From Bondarzewia mesenterica (taxonomy: Eukaryota > Basidiomycota > Agaricomycetes > Russulales > Bondarzewiaceae), in the NCBI GenBank assembly GCA_004802705.1, contig SGPL01000078.1:1-64000 (forward strand): a stretch of 64,000 bases of DNA. Reading direction: 5' to 3'. The notes beneath the pieces are model-generated. The model was not told the DNA's origin. It saw nothing but the letters and a program-made list of their open reading frames with translations, and ran no database searches. A program made the translations under genes and the position numbers. Within the stretch, counting starts at the first letter, position 1, and the number at the start of each line of letters is the position of its first letter. This document shows, in pieces, positions 35,702 to 47,693 of the stretch.

Positions 35702-36520
35702 GTCTTTCAGTATGGAGGTGGGCGTAGGTTCGCTTCATCTGTACACTGTGGATGGGTATGGCATTCGCTTATCATTCTTGCATACGTTCATGCGCTGTCC
35801 GACGACAGATACTGCATGTTGTAACGACGTTCGGCTAATGATCGCGGTCACATTGAATTGCGTCTTCTCATATTATGTCGGCGTCCACAAGCATAATTGC
35901 CAGCACCTGTATACCCTTGTTCGTCTCAAGCCAGGATCGTAGACTCGTGCTGGAAAACTAAGCAAATGGCTCTTTCAGGATTCCCATCGATGACTTGAGC
36001 GCCACAATTGTGACGGTGGATAGACCTTGCAAGCAAGGTAATTCGTGCAATATCGGCCGATTCTGACTAAAGGAGCCATAGGCGCGTCTTAATTGGCAAA
36101 CATTGCTAAAGCGACGCGTCGCGTTCTTGTTGACTGCACGAGGTGCGCATAACCCCAACCTTAAAGTACTTATCTTTTAATATACACCATGCTCACATCT
36201 TCAGTAATTTGAACTGACCAAGATCAAGATTTTTTGTTGTTTTGCGACGTCCTTATGCTAATAAGTTGAAGCTTTGAGCATCAGCAGCTCAATTTCTTTC
36301 TGTGGATAAAAGGACCGGATTCACGTTTCGGTGAGGTTGATAACAAATAGGTTAAATTTAGGGGTTAGGCGCTTAGTCATACAAGCAATTTAAGAGCGCG
36401 TCGCGTCGGTTTTCTTCCCTTCATCTTCCCAACCTCCCCTCGACGAGTCCCTTCCCTTTCCTCCTCCCGTCTCGCTAATTCTTCACCGTATCCCTGTGCT
36501 CGTAGTTCCTCGTCCATATC
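35702..36520. promoter_or_regulatory. Upstream region of RNR1
   Basis: This 819-bp interval lies between the BTB stop and the RNR1 start. It contains MluI-box-like sequence: ACGCGT at 36114-36119 within AAAGCGACGCGTCGCG, and CGCGTC repeated in GCGCGTCGCGTCGG at about 36396-36409. A pyrimidine-rich stretch at 36410-36480 precedes the ATG. Confidence 0.5.
36114..36119. promoter_or_regulatory. Candidate MCB (MluI cell-cycle box)
   Basis: ACGCGT, about 400 bp upstream of the RNR1 ATG. In yeasts MCB elements bind MBF and switch on RNR1 at G1/S. Function here is inferred from sequence and position. Confidence 0.4.
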
Positions 36521-39500
36521 ATGGCGTCGTTTGTATTCAAACGAGGTATGTTGAATCGTTGTTTCTGTATGTTTGACGATCGTTTGACGCGACGCTCTTT
36601 GTAGACGGGTGTGTACCAACTTCATGCGACGTATCTCGACATGTTACCACGTGAAGGCTGACACTTTTGATCTTCTAGACGGAAGGAACGCGTCCAATTC
36701 GATAAAGCGAGTACATTGTCGCGTCCTCCATATTCTTTGTACTCAATCAAACCCGCAGATCACGGCCAGAATTAGCAAGCTTTGCTATGGCCTCGATAAT
36801 GAGCACGTTGATCCTGTTGAGTGAGTTTAGCTTTCCGGATGGCTCTGGTTGTCAGCTGATGTTTGTGGACAGAGTCGCGCAAAAGGTCATTCAGGGTGTT
36901 TATCAGGGCGTCACCACGAGCGAACTAGATGTAAGAGCTTCCGCCATTATCATGGCACGCATCCCTATTGACACAGACTTCACGCGAAGAACCTCGCTGC
37001 CGAGACCGCTGCATACCTCACTACTAAGCATCCGGACTATGCTGTGCTTGCTGCCCGTATCGCAGTCTCCAACCTACACAAAGACACCAAGAAGAATTTC
37101 TCTCATGTCATCAAAGATCTGTACAACTATGGTGCGGATCATCCTATTTTATTAACTTGGTATCACTCATTAATTCGTCCCTTCTGTTCTTGATGTGGGT
37201 TAGTTAACCCCAAGACTGGGCATCCTGCCGGGATGATATCTGAAGATACTTATAAAGTCGTCTGCGACAATGCCCAGACCTTTGATTCTGCCATAATCTA
37301 TGAGCGCGATTTCCAATATAACTAGTATGTCCTTAGTACCTATGCGTTGGCCTTTACTGACAGGCTGCTTTGCAGCTTTGGTTTCAAAACTCTCGAACGT
37401 TCCTACCTCCTCCGAATCAATGGTCGTGTCGCAGAACGCCCACAACACATGATCATGCGCGTTGCCGTTGGAATTCATGGACCCGACATCGAACGTGCTA
37501 TTGAGACTTACAACCTCATGTCCGAGCGATACTTCACGCACGCTTCGCCCACGCTCTTCAACGCCGGTACACCTCGTCCTCAGATGAGCTCTTGCTTCCT
37601 TGTTTGCATGAAAGACGACTCTATCGACGGCATCTACGACACCTTGAAGAGTTGCGCCATGATCAGCAAGACAGCTGGCGGTGTCGGCCTTAGTATCCAC
37701 AATATTCGTGCTACTGGGTGCGACCCTTGATCTTGCCATAGGTTTCTTATCTAACAATCTTTTCAGTGCATATATCGCTGGCACAAATGGTTATTCCAAT
37801 GGTATTGTACCGATGTTGCGCGCCTACGACGCAACTGCTCGGTACGTTGATCAAGGTGGCAATAAACGCCCCGGTGCCTTCGCCATTTACCTCGAGCCAT
37901 GGCATGCCGACGTTTTTGAGTTCCTTGACCTTCGCAAGAACCATGGCAAAGAGGAAGTCCGTGCCCGTGATCTGTTCTACGCCCTTTGGATGCCCGATCT
38001 CTTGTTAGTCATGTATCCTCTTCATGTTCGTCTTGCCACCGCTGACTTCTCTATCTATAGCATGCAACGGGTCGAGCAGGACGGTCAATGGTCATTGTTC
38101 TCGCCTGATGAGGCTCCAAATCTTCATGAGGTTTATGGAGATGAGTTCAAAGAGCTTTATGAACGCTACGAAAGCGAAGGTCGTGCGAGGAAGACAATTC
38201 CAGCCCAGAAGCTGTGGTATGCTGTCCTTGAGGCTCAGATCGAGACGGGTGGACCTTTCATTTGCTACAAAGATGCCGCGAACAGTGAGTCGTGCATGTC
38301 GTCTATCCGAAATTCCATGCCCATTATTTGTTACAGAGAAATCGAACCAAAAGAACCTGGGTACGATCAAGTCTTCCAATCTGTGCACAGAGATCATCGA
38401 GTACTCTTCACCTGACGAGACTGCCGTTTGCAACCTTGCCTCTCTCGCCCTTCCCACCTTCGTCCGCCATGGCAAGTATGACTTTCAGAAGCTGCACGAC
38501 GTTGCCAAAGTCGTTGCCTACAATCTCAACCGGATCATCGACGTCAACTACTACCCTGTCATTGAGGCGCGCAACTCTAACATGCGTCACCGTCCTATCG
38601 GCATCGGTGTGCAGGGTCTTGCCGACACTTTCATGATTCTTCGTCTGCCTTTCGACTCGCCTGAAGCTCGCACCCTGAACCAGCAAATCTTTGAGACAAT
38701 TTATCATGCTGCTGTGGAAGCTAGCGCTGAGATGGCTGAAAGGGAAGGTCCCTACTCGACGTATCATGGTAGCCCCGCATCGGAAGGTCAGCTGCAATTC
38801 GACCTCTGGGGTGTTACACCGACAGAGCTCTGGGACTGGGCGTCATTGAAGGAGAAGGTTGCCAACCACGGGCTTCGCAATTCCTTGCTTGTTGCGCCAA
38901 TGCCGACGGCTTCTACCAGTCAAATTTTGGGCTTCAACGAATGCTTTGAGCCGTATACTAGGTACGTCGCCTCGGCCTATTTTTGCAACTGTGTGCTTAT
39001 GTTCGTTTGCAGCAACATTTATACACGCCGGGTCCTTGCTGGTGAATTTCAAGTTGTTTGCCCATGGCTCCTGCGCGAGCTCGTGGATCTCAACCTCTGG
39101 AATGATGACATGAAAAACAAGATCATCGCGCACAATGGCTCAGTGCAGAACATCCTCGAGATCCCGAGTGATGTTAAGGCCATCTACAAGACCGTTTGGG
39201 AGATCTCACAGAAAAAGGTCCTTGACCTCGCTGCGGATCGCGGTGCATTCATCTGCCAGTCGCAATCCCTCAACGTCCATCTCCAGGCGCCGACGCTCGG
39301 CCAGCTCACAAGTATGCATTTCTATGGATGGAAGCGTGGACTCAAGACCGGCATGTATTACTTGCGGACCCGTCCTGCCGCGCAGGCGATCCAGTTTACT
39401 CTCGACCACAGCCTCGTCAAGGAGGTCAAGGCCCAGCAGCAGCCTGATGGTCGTGTTTCCACTCCTGCGACGCCTGCCAAGCTCAAGCGTGTGGCTGAAC

Positions 39501-39823
39501 CTTTGACGCCTTCAAATGGTATTCCCACTCCCCCCATTGAACCCAATTCCACAGCTCCAGCGGTTGAGGCTGAGCCGGAAGCCTCTCATACCATCTCTCC
39601 CTCGGAATCCACTGACTCGTCACCCTCATCATCTCCTGTACTCATCACACCCTCGAGCACGTTGGATTTGTTAGATGGCCTTGACGAGAAGACGAGAGCT
39701 GCTGCGGAGCAGGATCCCGAATTCGCAGCTGCGCTACAGAGAAAGAAAGAAAGGGAGCTTGAGGAGGCGAAGTTGATGTGTTCATTGGAGAACAAGGAGG
39801 CGTGTGTTATGTGCTCTGGTTGA
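36521..39823 (+). CDS. RNR1: Ribonucleoside-diphosphate reductase large subunit
   Basis: A full-length class Ia large subunit of about 900 residues. The N-terminal ATP cone ([13 protein letters not shown]) carries the allosteric activity site. Catalytic residues are visible in [11 protein letters not shown] (first redox cysteine), [17 protein letters not shown] (thiyl-radical cysteine and glutamate) and [31 protein letters not shown] and RRVLAGEF form the substrate region. The C-terminus CVMCSG holds the shuttling cysteine pair that re-reduces the active site. It makes deoxyribonucleotides for DNA synthesis in the cytosol. Conserved [14 protein letters not shown] is encoded only if a 4-nt microexon (36605-36608) is used and intron 3 starts with GC (36707-36758). 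A Pro/Ser/Thr-rich stretch of about 110 residues precedes the CxxC tail. MCB-like boxes lie upstream. Confidence 0.96.
36605..36608 (+). other. RNR1: 4-nt microexon of RNR1
   Basis: The four bases ACGG lie between TAG at 36602-36604 and GTGTGT at 36609. Exon 1 ends with G (36545), so G+ACGG+A reads Asp-Gly and continues in frame as RKERVQFDK, the near-invariant RNR1 N-terminal block. Skipping it gives a non-conserved reading. Confidence 0.75.
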
Positions 39824-41301
39824 GTGCATCGGCGTCTTCATCTGTTTCGGTCGCCGGTAGAGGTCGACTGGATCCATCTTCTTGCATCGGTATGTAGGTT
39901 TGTTGCCGTCGTCTCCGTCCGCATCTCCTCTTTCATCAGTCCTCTCTACATGCATTCCCATTCGTCCTGTCGTTTTTCGTCATCTGTTTGATGTTGTCTC
40001 ATTGTTTTGCTACGATACTTTGTACCATCCCGAATGTATACCTGATCTTCATCCATCATCGTTGAACATGTAACTTGCCAGAAGGCAAACTTTATCGACT
40101 GGATTCTGGAAACGCTTTTGACAAAATGTGCCGGAAATCTGAAACTGCCACGCTGTGCGCGTCTATTTCGCATGATGCTGTACCGGCCTGCAGGTGGGAA
40201 GAATTTCCCGACCACTGGGGCCCCAACAGGGCCCCGACCATTGCGTTATACTTGTAGCTGAAATCGGATTGTTCGACGCGTCGGGCCCGGAGCTGAGGTG
40301 AATAAATTCAACGCTGAAGCGCTGACCGATGGCATTTGTAATTGCTAACACCAGAACGTGAGACTACGTGAGAGCTCAAAGACGTCTCGCGAGCTGCATG
40401 CAGTTCGTGGCAAGCGCACCCATGGTTTCTCGGCTATTTTTTGCGGTTTGTTCGCTGCAGGATAACTTGCGCGCGTCGTGCCTGCCCCTGGGCAATTTTT
40501 GAGGTCTCACGGACTCCACGAGAGAAAGAGGTCAGACTCACTGGTGAGTTTCCTTCGCTCGTCGTTCGTTTCCCCCGGTTCTCTTGCTCGGACCTCCCCC
40601 GGGATCGCGTACGATAATCGCCGGCAACGCTATCTACATCTGCCAGCTCCTGCCCCGTTCGCCGACGCGCTTTCCGTCGTGCTCGACGTCCCCCCGAGCG
40701 CTCCCAGGAGTCCCCGCGTGCCCCCGCCCCAGGAGTTGCTGAGGCATCATGACAGGCTCGGTGCCCTACGACGACAAAGCTAAATTCACAATCTGTGTTT
40801 TTACAAGTCATTCAGATATCGTGTTGAAAAACATACTGTGTTTGAAATATGTGAAAACCTCTCGAGGATTTTCACACAGCACCCTAGCGTGCCATCCGTT
40901 GGCTTGGTTAATTTGTGTGAGTCGGAATCAATCATTGCCCACTTTCTCATGGTTGACCATCATTGCCGGATCACCCTGCACTTATGCCTCTCACGCACCT
41001 CATTTTCCACGCTTTACAATTATCCTTGCTACCCACACTTGATCATAAAATATCCTCACTTTCCGTTGTGCCATGAAACTGCTGGTGCCATTGGTTGGTT
41101 TGTGTGACGTTGCGAAGACATTCTCTCTCACTCTAGCATGAAACAACTCAAGGTTAGTTGCTTCGCATCGCCCCTCGTACCATTGGTCGGCTTGGTTGAC
41201 GAATCTCCAAGTAAATCGGTCGAGGGGAAGAGTATGCTGAGTATAAAGAGTGTCGAAAATAATGGCTCTTCAAGACACCCGTCTCCACTTGGATTTAACC
41301 A
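39824..41301. promoter_or_regulatory. Long intergenic region and peroxidase promoter
   Basis: No gene is supported in 1,478 bp; open frames such as 40434-40811 (minus) lack start context and homology. The right part is a plausible peroxidase promoter. ATTGG (inverted CCAAT) occurs at 41090-41094 and 41182-41186, each within a similar CCATTGGTYGG context, and TATAAA is at 41242-41247, 55 bp before the ATG. A third, weaker copy (CCATCCGTTGGCTTGG) is near 40891. Confidence 0.5.
41242..41247 (+). promoter_or_regulatory. TATA box of the peroxidase gene
   Basis: TATAAA, 55 bp upstream of the ATG and preceded by two inverted CCAAT boxes, a layout usual for highly expressed fungal secreted-enzyme genes. 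Confidence 0.55.
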
Positions 41302-43594
41302 ATGGCTTTTGCTCGTCTCTCAACGCTCGTCTCCCTTGTCCTTGGTGCTGCTCAGCTCGCAAACGCTGCCGCCACCAGGCGCGTCACCTGCCCGGATGGC
41401 AATATCACTGCAAACGCGGCTTGCTGTGGTCAGTATGGCGCATTTTTGACCGACTTAGTTCATGCTCAAGTTTTGTAATCAGCGCTATTCCCTGTCGTCG
41501 AGAACTTGCAGACGAACCTCTTTGACGGCGCAGAGTGCGGTGAAGAGGTATTGATGCTTTCTGCAGAATTGTACTGTTGCTCACCGGATGTTCTCAACTT
41601 CACAAACAGGCACACTCTGCTCTTCGTCTTGTTTTCCACGACTCCATCGGGTTCTCGATTCATGGTCTGTTCGATCCTTCCTTGGTGTGATGTTTTTATA
41701 CTTACACTTACCGTTGGTCTAGGTGGAAAGTCAGTGGCCTTTAGTCTTGTGCAAACGTCAGGGAATGCTGATTGTAATCCATCAGAGGCGGTGGTGCAGA
41801 CGGATCCATCCTGATCTTCAACGCCACTGAGTTGGCATTCCGTACGTATCTTGCATGCGGCTTTGTTATCCGTCTCACATGTCTTCTTTCTCGTAGATGC
41901 CAATATAGGGTAATTAGCCTCAATATGAATTTATTCATGTTTCTTACACAGACGACATTTTCAGTGTCGATGACATCACAGCCAGGCAATTCCCAGTCTT
42001 CCAGACTACCGGCCTGAGTGCTGGAGATTTGTGAGTGACATCACTTGAGGGGATGGCTACCACTCAAATCTCGACATCGTACGTCAGCGTTGCCCTGGCT
42101 GGAGCTGTCGGAACTGCGAACTGCCCCGGGGCACCAAGACTCGAGTTCCTGTTCGGGCGTCCCCCTCCTCTGGCGCCCGCACCAGATCTCACCATACCCG
42201 AGCCCACTGGTATGAAAAGCACAAATTTGAAGTCGGCATTTGTGCTGAATCAGGATTGCTAGACAACGTCACGGCCATCTTAACCAGGTTCGCCGATGCC
42301 GGGTTCACGTACGTTCTTTCTATTCATTGTTAGTGTACTGAGCGCCATCCTAATCCTTCTGAACATCCAGCGCTGAAGAGGTTGTGGCCCTTCTGTCATC
42401 GCACACCATTGCCGCAGCGGTACGTCAATCTGTGATTGCATCAGAGTTCTAGAGTGTGAATGCTGACATGGATACTTAGGACGAAGTGGACCCGGTAATT
42501 AATTAGTTTATCACTTTGTGCCTGTACTCAGCTGTCTTACTTTGTAGACCATCCCTGGCACCCCCTTTGACTCGTGAGTTTTATCCATTGATAAATGCTG
42601 AAACCCGTTGACACCTCCACAGAACTGTTGGAACTTTGTAAGCAAAGTTGTCTCTTATTAGTAGACAAGATTAAACGTTGTATCCCTGACTTCATCAGCG
42701 ACACCCAAGTCTTCCTCGAGGTTCTGCTTAAAGGCAGCTTATTCCCTGGGTGTGTATCTCCATCAGCGCCTTAAGACTCTTCTGACGATGCGTTACTGTG
42801 TAGCAACGGCTCTCAGCCGGGTGAAGTTTTGTCTCCGCTGCCGGGTGAGATGCGTCTCCAGAGTGACTTCGTGGTCTCCCGTGGTCGGTTACTTAGCCTG
42901 TGTCTCGCCTCCAAACACTCTTGACAATTGATTTATAGATCCGAGAACCGCTTGTCTCTGGCAGGCGATGGTCAGTGAGTATTTGCAGTTTTCGTCAATG
43001 CTGGTCAGATTCTGATATCGCAATAAACAGACGACCAGACCCGCATGCAGACCCAATTCAAGGCCGCCATGGCCAAGTTGCAAGTAACCGGCCAGGATAC
43101 CAGAAAGTTGATTGATTGCTCGGACGTACGTCTGTTGTCAGCTTGTATCGAAACCCGCATTGAAATCATCCTGCTCACCTGCAGGTCATCCCCATTCCGG
43201 CTGCGTTCAAGGGCCCGATAGAATTCCCCGCTACATTTTCCAAGTCCGAACTCCAACAAGCGGTATGTGTGAACTCTGCCGTTCAATCTACCATTTGCTG
43301 ATTCCTTCGCGCAAGTGCAACGCGCCGTTCCCCACCCTCAAAACCGCCGCAGGTTTGTGTTTATTTCCAATATGACGTAAAGAAATATGACTGACGCTCA
43401 TACACCAACAGGCCCAATTATTTCTGTTGCCCCTGTGTTCGTCATTTTCTTTCTCTCGTTCTGCTCGTTCGGTCACCGTCTGATTGCAATCCTCGTTGCA
43501 GCCCTGGTTCTTAAATTCGGAGCTCTGGAGCCGTATTTATCATTTCATCATCGGTGTATGGATCAATATCATGTTTTTTCCTTCAAGTTGTTAA
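41302..43594 (+). CDS. Class II haem peroxidase, atypical/generic type
   Basis: A secreted fungal peroxidase split by many short introns. The signal peptide MAFARLSTLVSLVLGAAQLANA is followed by a short propeptide with Arg-Arg and the mature start RVTCPDGNITANAACC. The distal haem site is RLVFHDSIGF (Arg43, Phe46, His47 in versatile-peroxidase numbering), with calcium-binding GGKGGGADGS. The proximal site is SSHTIAAADEVDP (His169). Of the Mn(II) ligands, Glu36 and Asp175 are present, but position 40 is serine (GEEAHSALR). The surface-radical tryptophan position (164) is alanine (VVALLSSH). It is therefore neither a canonical manganese, lignin nor versatile peroxidase; a low-redox-potential phenol-oxidising generic enzyme or atypical MnP is likely. 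TACLWQ and CSDVIPIP follow. The last exon is uncertain: after GPIISVAP the 3' end could be 43594 or 43614. Confidence 0.88.
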
Positions 43595-44077
43595 AGCGCG
43601 GTGTTTTACTCTGATTTCAATAAATCTATTATGTTCTGCAATGGCCATTTCGAATAGAATGGATATACGGCTGTCAGTCCTTCGGAGTCCAGAGGCATGC
43701 GAGGGCATCTACCAGCACCATTCCCGATCCTGAACTGTCGACGGTGAAAAGCAATCTTGGTTGTGGCTGAAATCTTGGCTTGCGGAATATATAAACTGGC
43801 GGGGTTGGACTCAGAATGGCTGAAAAGTTCTGAAACCGATTTTTCCACCCTATCATGCCTACGAAATTATGTCATCAAAATTGTCGTGTTTGGCTGTCGG
43901 CGCGACGGGTCGCGGCCACAACTGTACTTCGTCTGTACGATTTACGATTGTACTCAGCTTGTTCTCTCCTCACCTCGAGAACACTACTCCGCTCAAAAGC
44001 TTCTACCGAAAGTGTTTTATCTTATCTCTGCGGACTCAAATCTTCGACTAGCGCAGGGACAACGCAGGGAGACTGAT
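43595..44077. other. Spacer between peroxidase and SNM1-like genes
   Basis: It holds the peroxidase 3' end, with AATAAA at 43619-43624, and the upstream region of the SNM1-like gene. In-frame sequence before 44078 is open, so a more upstream start cannot be excluded, but 44078 begins the first residues that look conserved. Confidence 0.45.
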
Positions 44078-47000
44078 ATGCCCCCCGGAACACCATTCAA
44101 TGGATTAATTCCACCTTACCCCATCCGAGTCGATGAATTTTCGTCCCCTTCCTCGGGCTCTCTGTCCCCTATTCCTGCACTCTATCTTCTCTCCCACACC
44201 CATTCCGACCACATTGTTGGTCTCTCAGCCAAGTCCTTTTCTTCCAAAGTCATCTGCTCGCATGACGCGAAACAGATGCTTCTGAGACACGAGGTATACA
44301 AGGAGCGCGCCCTTGTTGATAGCAATATTCGCGAGAACGCGAGACTCGGACGGACATTTGAGCACTTGAAAATTTGTCCGACTGTAGTCGAAGGACGGAT
44401 TGGCTACCAAGGAAGTAGAGATCTTTTGGTAAGTGCTTGAAGATTCTCATATTCCTATGAAGCGTGGCAATTGACACTGGGACACTGGGACAGTATCCTT
44501 TGCCTTTAAATACTCCAACTGATTTCGAGCTATCCAATAATGAGATTGTGACTATTACTCTCTTGGATGCCAATCATTGTCCGGGCGCAGTGATGTAAGG
44601 CTCACTTTACCTCTGACGCTGCCAACTCTCGAGCAATCGAAATAATATCATACGTGGCCTCCCTCACAGGTTCCTCGTCGAAGGTTCACATGGCGCTGTC
44701 CTTCACACCGGGGACTTGCGCGCAGAACCATGGTTCTTAGACAACCTGTCACGGAACCCCATACTGCAACCCTACCTAGCTCCTTGGACCTCTGTCCCTT
44801 CGCTTGATGACAAGTGCAATGACAGCAGTTCATCCGTGTTTAAAAACCTTGAGGCTATCTACCTTGATACGGCATGTGTATGGTCACCGACCGAGGTCCC
44901 GACCAAGGTACGACATGAACGAGTTTCTACTATCTGTTTTCCCAAGTCCTGAGCCGTCAATAACCTACAGGCAAAGGCAACGGAAGGGCTCATATCGATC
45001 ATGTCTCACCTTCCTGAAGATACTACTTTTTTCATCAATAGTTGGACTTGGGGCTACGAGGACGTGCTGAAGGACGTCTGTCGCGCGTTCAGGTGTAAGG
45101 CAAGTTGCCCCACTATCTCGATAACGCTCTTCAGGGCACCGCTCATGTAGCTAATACGTGCAGATCCACGTTGACCGATACAAACACGACATCTACGCCC
45201 GTCTCTCTGATCGCTTCATGAAATCAATCCTGACTCTTGACGCAGCAGCAACGCGGTTCCATGCCTGTGAGCGATTCGATCGATGTGAATATTGCGCCGA
45301 CCCTTGTACCAGCGGGTCTTCGCAGGCCAAGAAAGTTGTGTATATCAACCCGGTGTCGATAGGGGTAGTCAAATGGGAGCAGTATCTCCAAGAAGTTCAA
45401 AGCTTGCTGCGCCAGGGAGGAGAAGTAACTTGTTTGGTGAGTTTATGTTATCGCTCACCCCATCTCCGCCCATCGAGATTTATTGCAATTAAACGACTCA
45501 TCTCCTGCAGCTCGTACCGCTCTCGCGCCATTCGCCACTTCCGGAATTACGAAAATTCGTCTCACTCTTCCGTCCGAAACGCGTCGTGCCCAATACCCTC
45601 GACCCTTCTTTGTGCGGTCTGGATTGGAGGTGCATAGATGGCATGTTCGCAAATTGCGTCTCACCGAGCCACTTTGCATCCTTCACCGTTTCTGATCTGG
45701 AAGCGGAGATGGAGGACGAAGTTGAGCTGACTGAGTGCGAGCCCGACGCAGCGCTGAAGAATCTATTGGGGAACGGTGCCGAGGAACTTGCAGAACGATG
45801 GGGGGTAGGGGGGAACATTAAGAGGAAACTGGAAACAATGCTCTCTGAGTGCCAGCCTAAAGATGCAGATCGGAAACTGCTTCGGAAATTACTCGGTCTG
45901 CCCTCTGAAGTCCAGCCCGCAAAGTCTATGACGACGTGGCAGAAAATGCAAGACAAAGGAAGGGTTAAAGTATCGAAGGGGAAGTTGGTAATCGAGAGAG
46001 AAGAGACCGATGAAGAAACGGAGGATGAATGGGCGGCAGAGGAGAGAGGCAAAGTTGCCGATGCACTTTTCGGTAATGGAAGATGGGCTGGATATGAGGA
46101 GTCGTCAGACGTGGAGGTACATGGCGAGGAGGGAAAGATGCATGAAGGGCAGCGGAAGGAGATGACAGTGACTCTGTCAACCCCGAGGTCTCATCGCCGG
46201 CCCCTCAAGAGCCAGAGAGAGGAGGGAGGAGCTATGGAGGAATGTCAAGATGCCGTATCGTTTAGTCCAGCGGTGAATGAAAGGAAGGTAGATCCGTTCG
46301 ACTTTGATCCTCTAACGCCTCCGACCACAGCTAGGGATATACGTCCTGCTCTTGATAGATCCGCACATTCGGCTCCAAGAGTTGCCTCTCCTTCACGGTC
46401 TTCCGGCATGCCTCCCTCTCTATCTGGCCGATCCCGAAAGCGGCGTGCTCCTGCGGAGGAATCCGCACCTATCATTGATCTTAACAATCTACCCTCTGAC
46501 GAATGGTCGTCTCAGGAAGACAGAACTGACCATGAGTCAATCATCAAACGTAGAAGGCTTGTGGAGGAGTGGTTAGACCTTGTGGACGAGCATTCAGCTA
46601 CTTCAGTACCTGCGAAGTTTTCGCATCGCGGGCAAGAAAATCGGACACTTTCAAGTCTAGCGCATCGTATTCCTGAAAACAGGCATAGTCAACGTTCATC
46701 CTTTTCACGGGGAAATGTCAGTCGTCCTCAGGCTTCACCCATTGTCCAATCGACACTGCCAAGATCCCATCCCAGTACGCAGGCCCCCATCGCTCTCGAT
46801 TCGATTGTTCCTGCGCCAACAGAACCTGGACCATTGGAGGACCCTGTGATAAAGAAGGCGGGAACGCATGCACTCCGACAGGATATGGTTGCGGTAAGGG
46901 AGAACCTGCGCGCTGCCAGGCCGGATTTTGCTCAAGATTCCGAAAATATACTCGTGTCGGACTCTGGTAATGGCCATTCACACAAGAATGGAGCGAAGCT

Positions 47001-47253
47001 ACAAAGGTCTCGTCAGTCGGTGAAGAACGATACTCGAAGCGCCAGACAAATCACGAAGTCTACAAGGACGAAGACCAGCACGGTTCCACAGCCGCTCGTG
47101 TGTTCAGTCTCTTTCACGACAGTCTACAGCAGTAGCGATGAACGGGGCTTTGATGCGGACCGTAGTCGACTGCTTGAGGAACAGATACGCACGGATGTAG
47201 CGGAGGGCAGAACTCCTAGGGTGCCAAGGCTGGAGTGCTTGGGAATTCTGTGA
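44078..47253 (+). CDS. SNM1/Artemis-type metallo-beta-lactamase nuclease
   Basis: The N-terminal ~450 residues form an MBL plus beta-CASP nuclease. Motif 2 is LLSHTHSDHIVGLS (HxHxDH). Motif 3 lies in LLDANHCPGAVMFLVEG. Motif 4 is VLHTGDLRAEPW. EAIYLDTACVWSP corresponds to the LDTTY strand, and the C-terminal histidine motif appears as PLSRHSPLPEL followed by VVPNTL. A cysteine cluster (ACERFDRCEYCADPC) sits in the beta-CASP part. The C-terminal half, from about residue 480, is long, charged and Ser/Pro-rich, probably disordered, with basic patches such as GRSRKRRAP. The family opens hairpins, resects ends or unhooks interstrand crosslinks (Pso2/SNM1, Artemis). Which branch this belongs to cannot be settled by eye; the short N-terminus before HxHxDH favours Artemis-like. 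Confidence 0.8.
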
Positions 47254-47693
47254 AATTCATCGGACGAACAATGAGCTCCTGCAGGGTCCTGCTGGCAGTG
47301 AATATTGTTATTGATCATAACTTATCGAATAACCTACTGGATGTACTCCACATGATGCTAATGATCACACTGTACGTTTGGTGAATTCGAACTGATTTGT
47401 ACGCTGGTTGTAGTCTCCCCTACAAACCTCACCCTACGGTAACAGTCGGTCTGTTATACATAAGCGCTGGTTGATGACATTGAAGAGACATTGAAGAAAC
47501 ATTGAAGCAATCGGAATTCTTTGTCACTTAGATCCTGACGCGCTTGTCATTTCTGGACACATCTTCTTTTCAACTACCACGGCCACGACTAGTCTCCGTA
47601 GCGACCTACACAGAAGACAGTCGTTCTGTGTTAAGGGCCACGACGCGATTTTTCACATTCTTGACGCGAGATCTATACCTCAGTTTGTTCGCC
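47254..47693. promoter_or_regulatory. Upstream region of NTH1
   Basis: This interval lies between the SNM1-like stop and the NTH1 ATG, genes in tandem. The NTH1 frame stays open back to 47544 but without an ATG, so no mitochondrial-leader extension is supported. Confidence 0.45.

Noticed and set aside
36546..36678. Single 133-nt first intron in RNR1 (exon 1 joined to 36679)
   Set aside because: It yields non-conserved residues in a block that is nearly invariant in ribonucleotide reductases; the microexon model restores it exactly.
47544..47693. In-frame N-terminal extension of NTH1 as a mitochondrial leader
   Set aside because: The frame is open but contains no ATG; the apparent start is TTG. 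The first ATG is at 47694.
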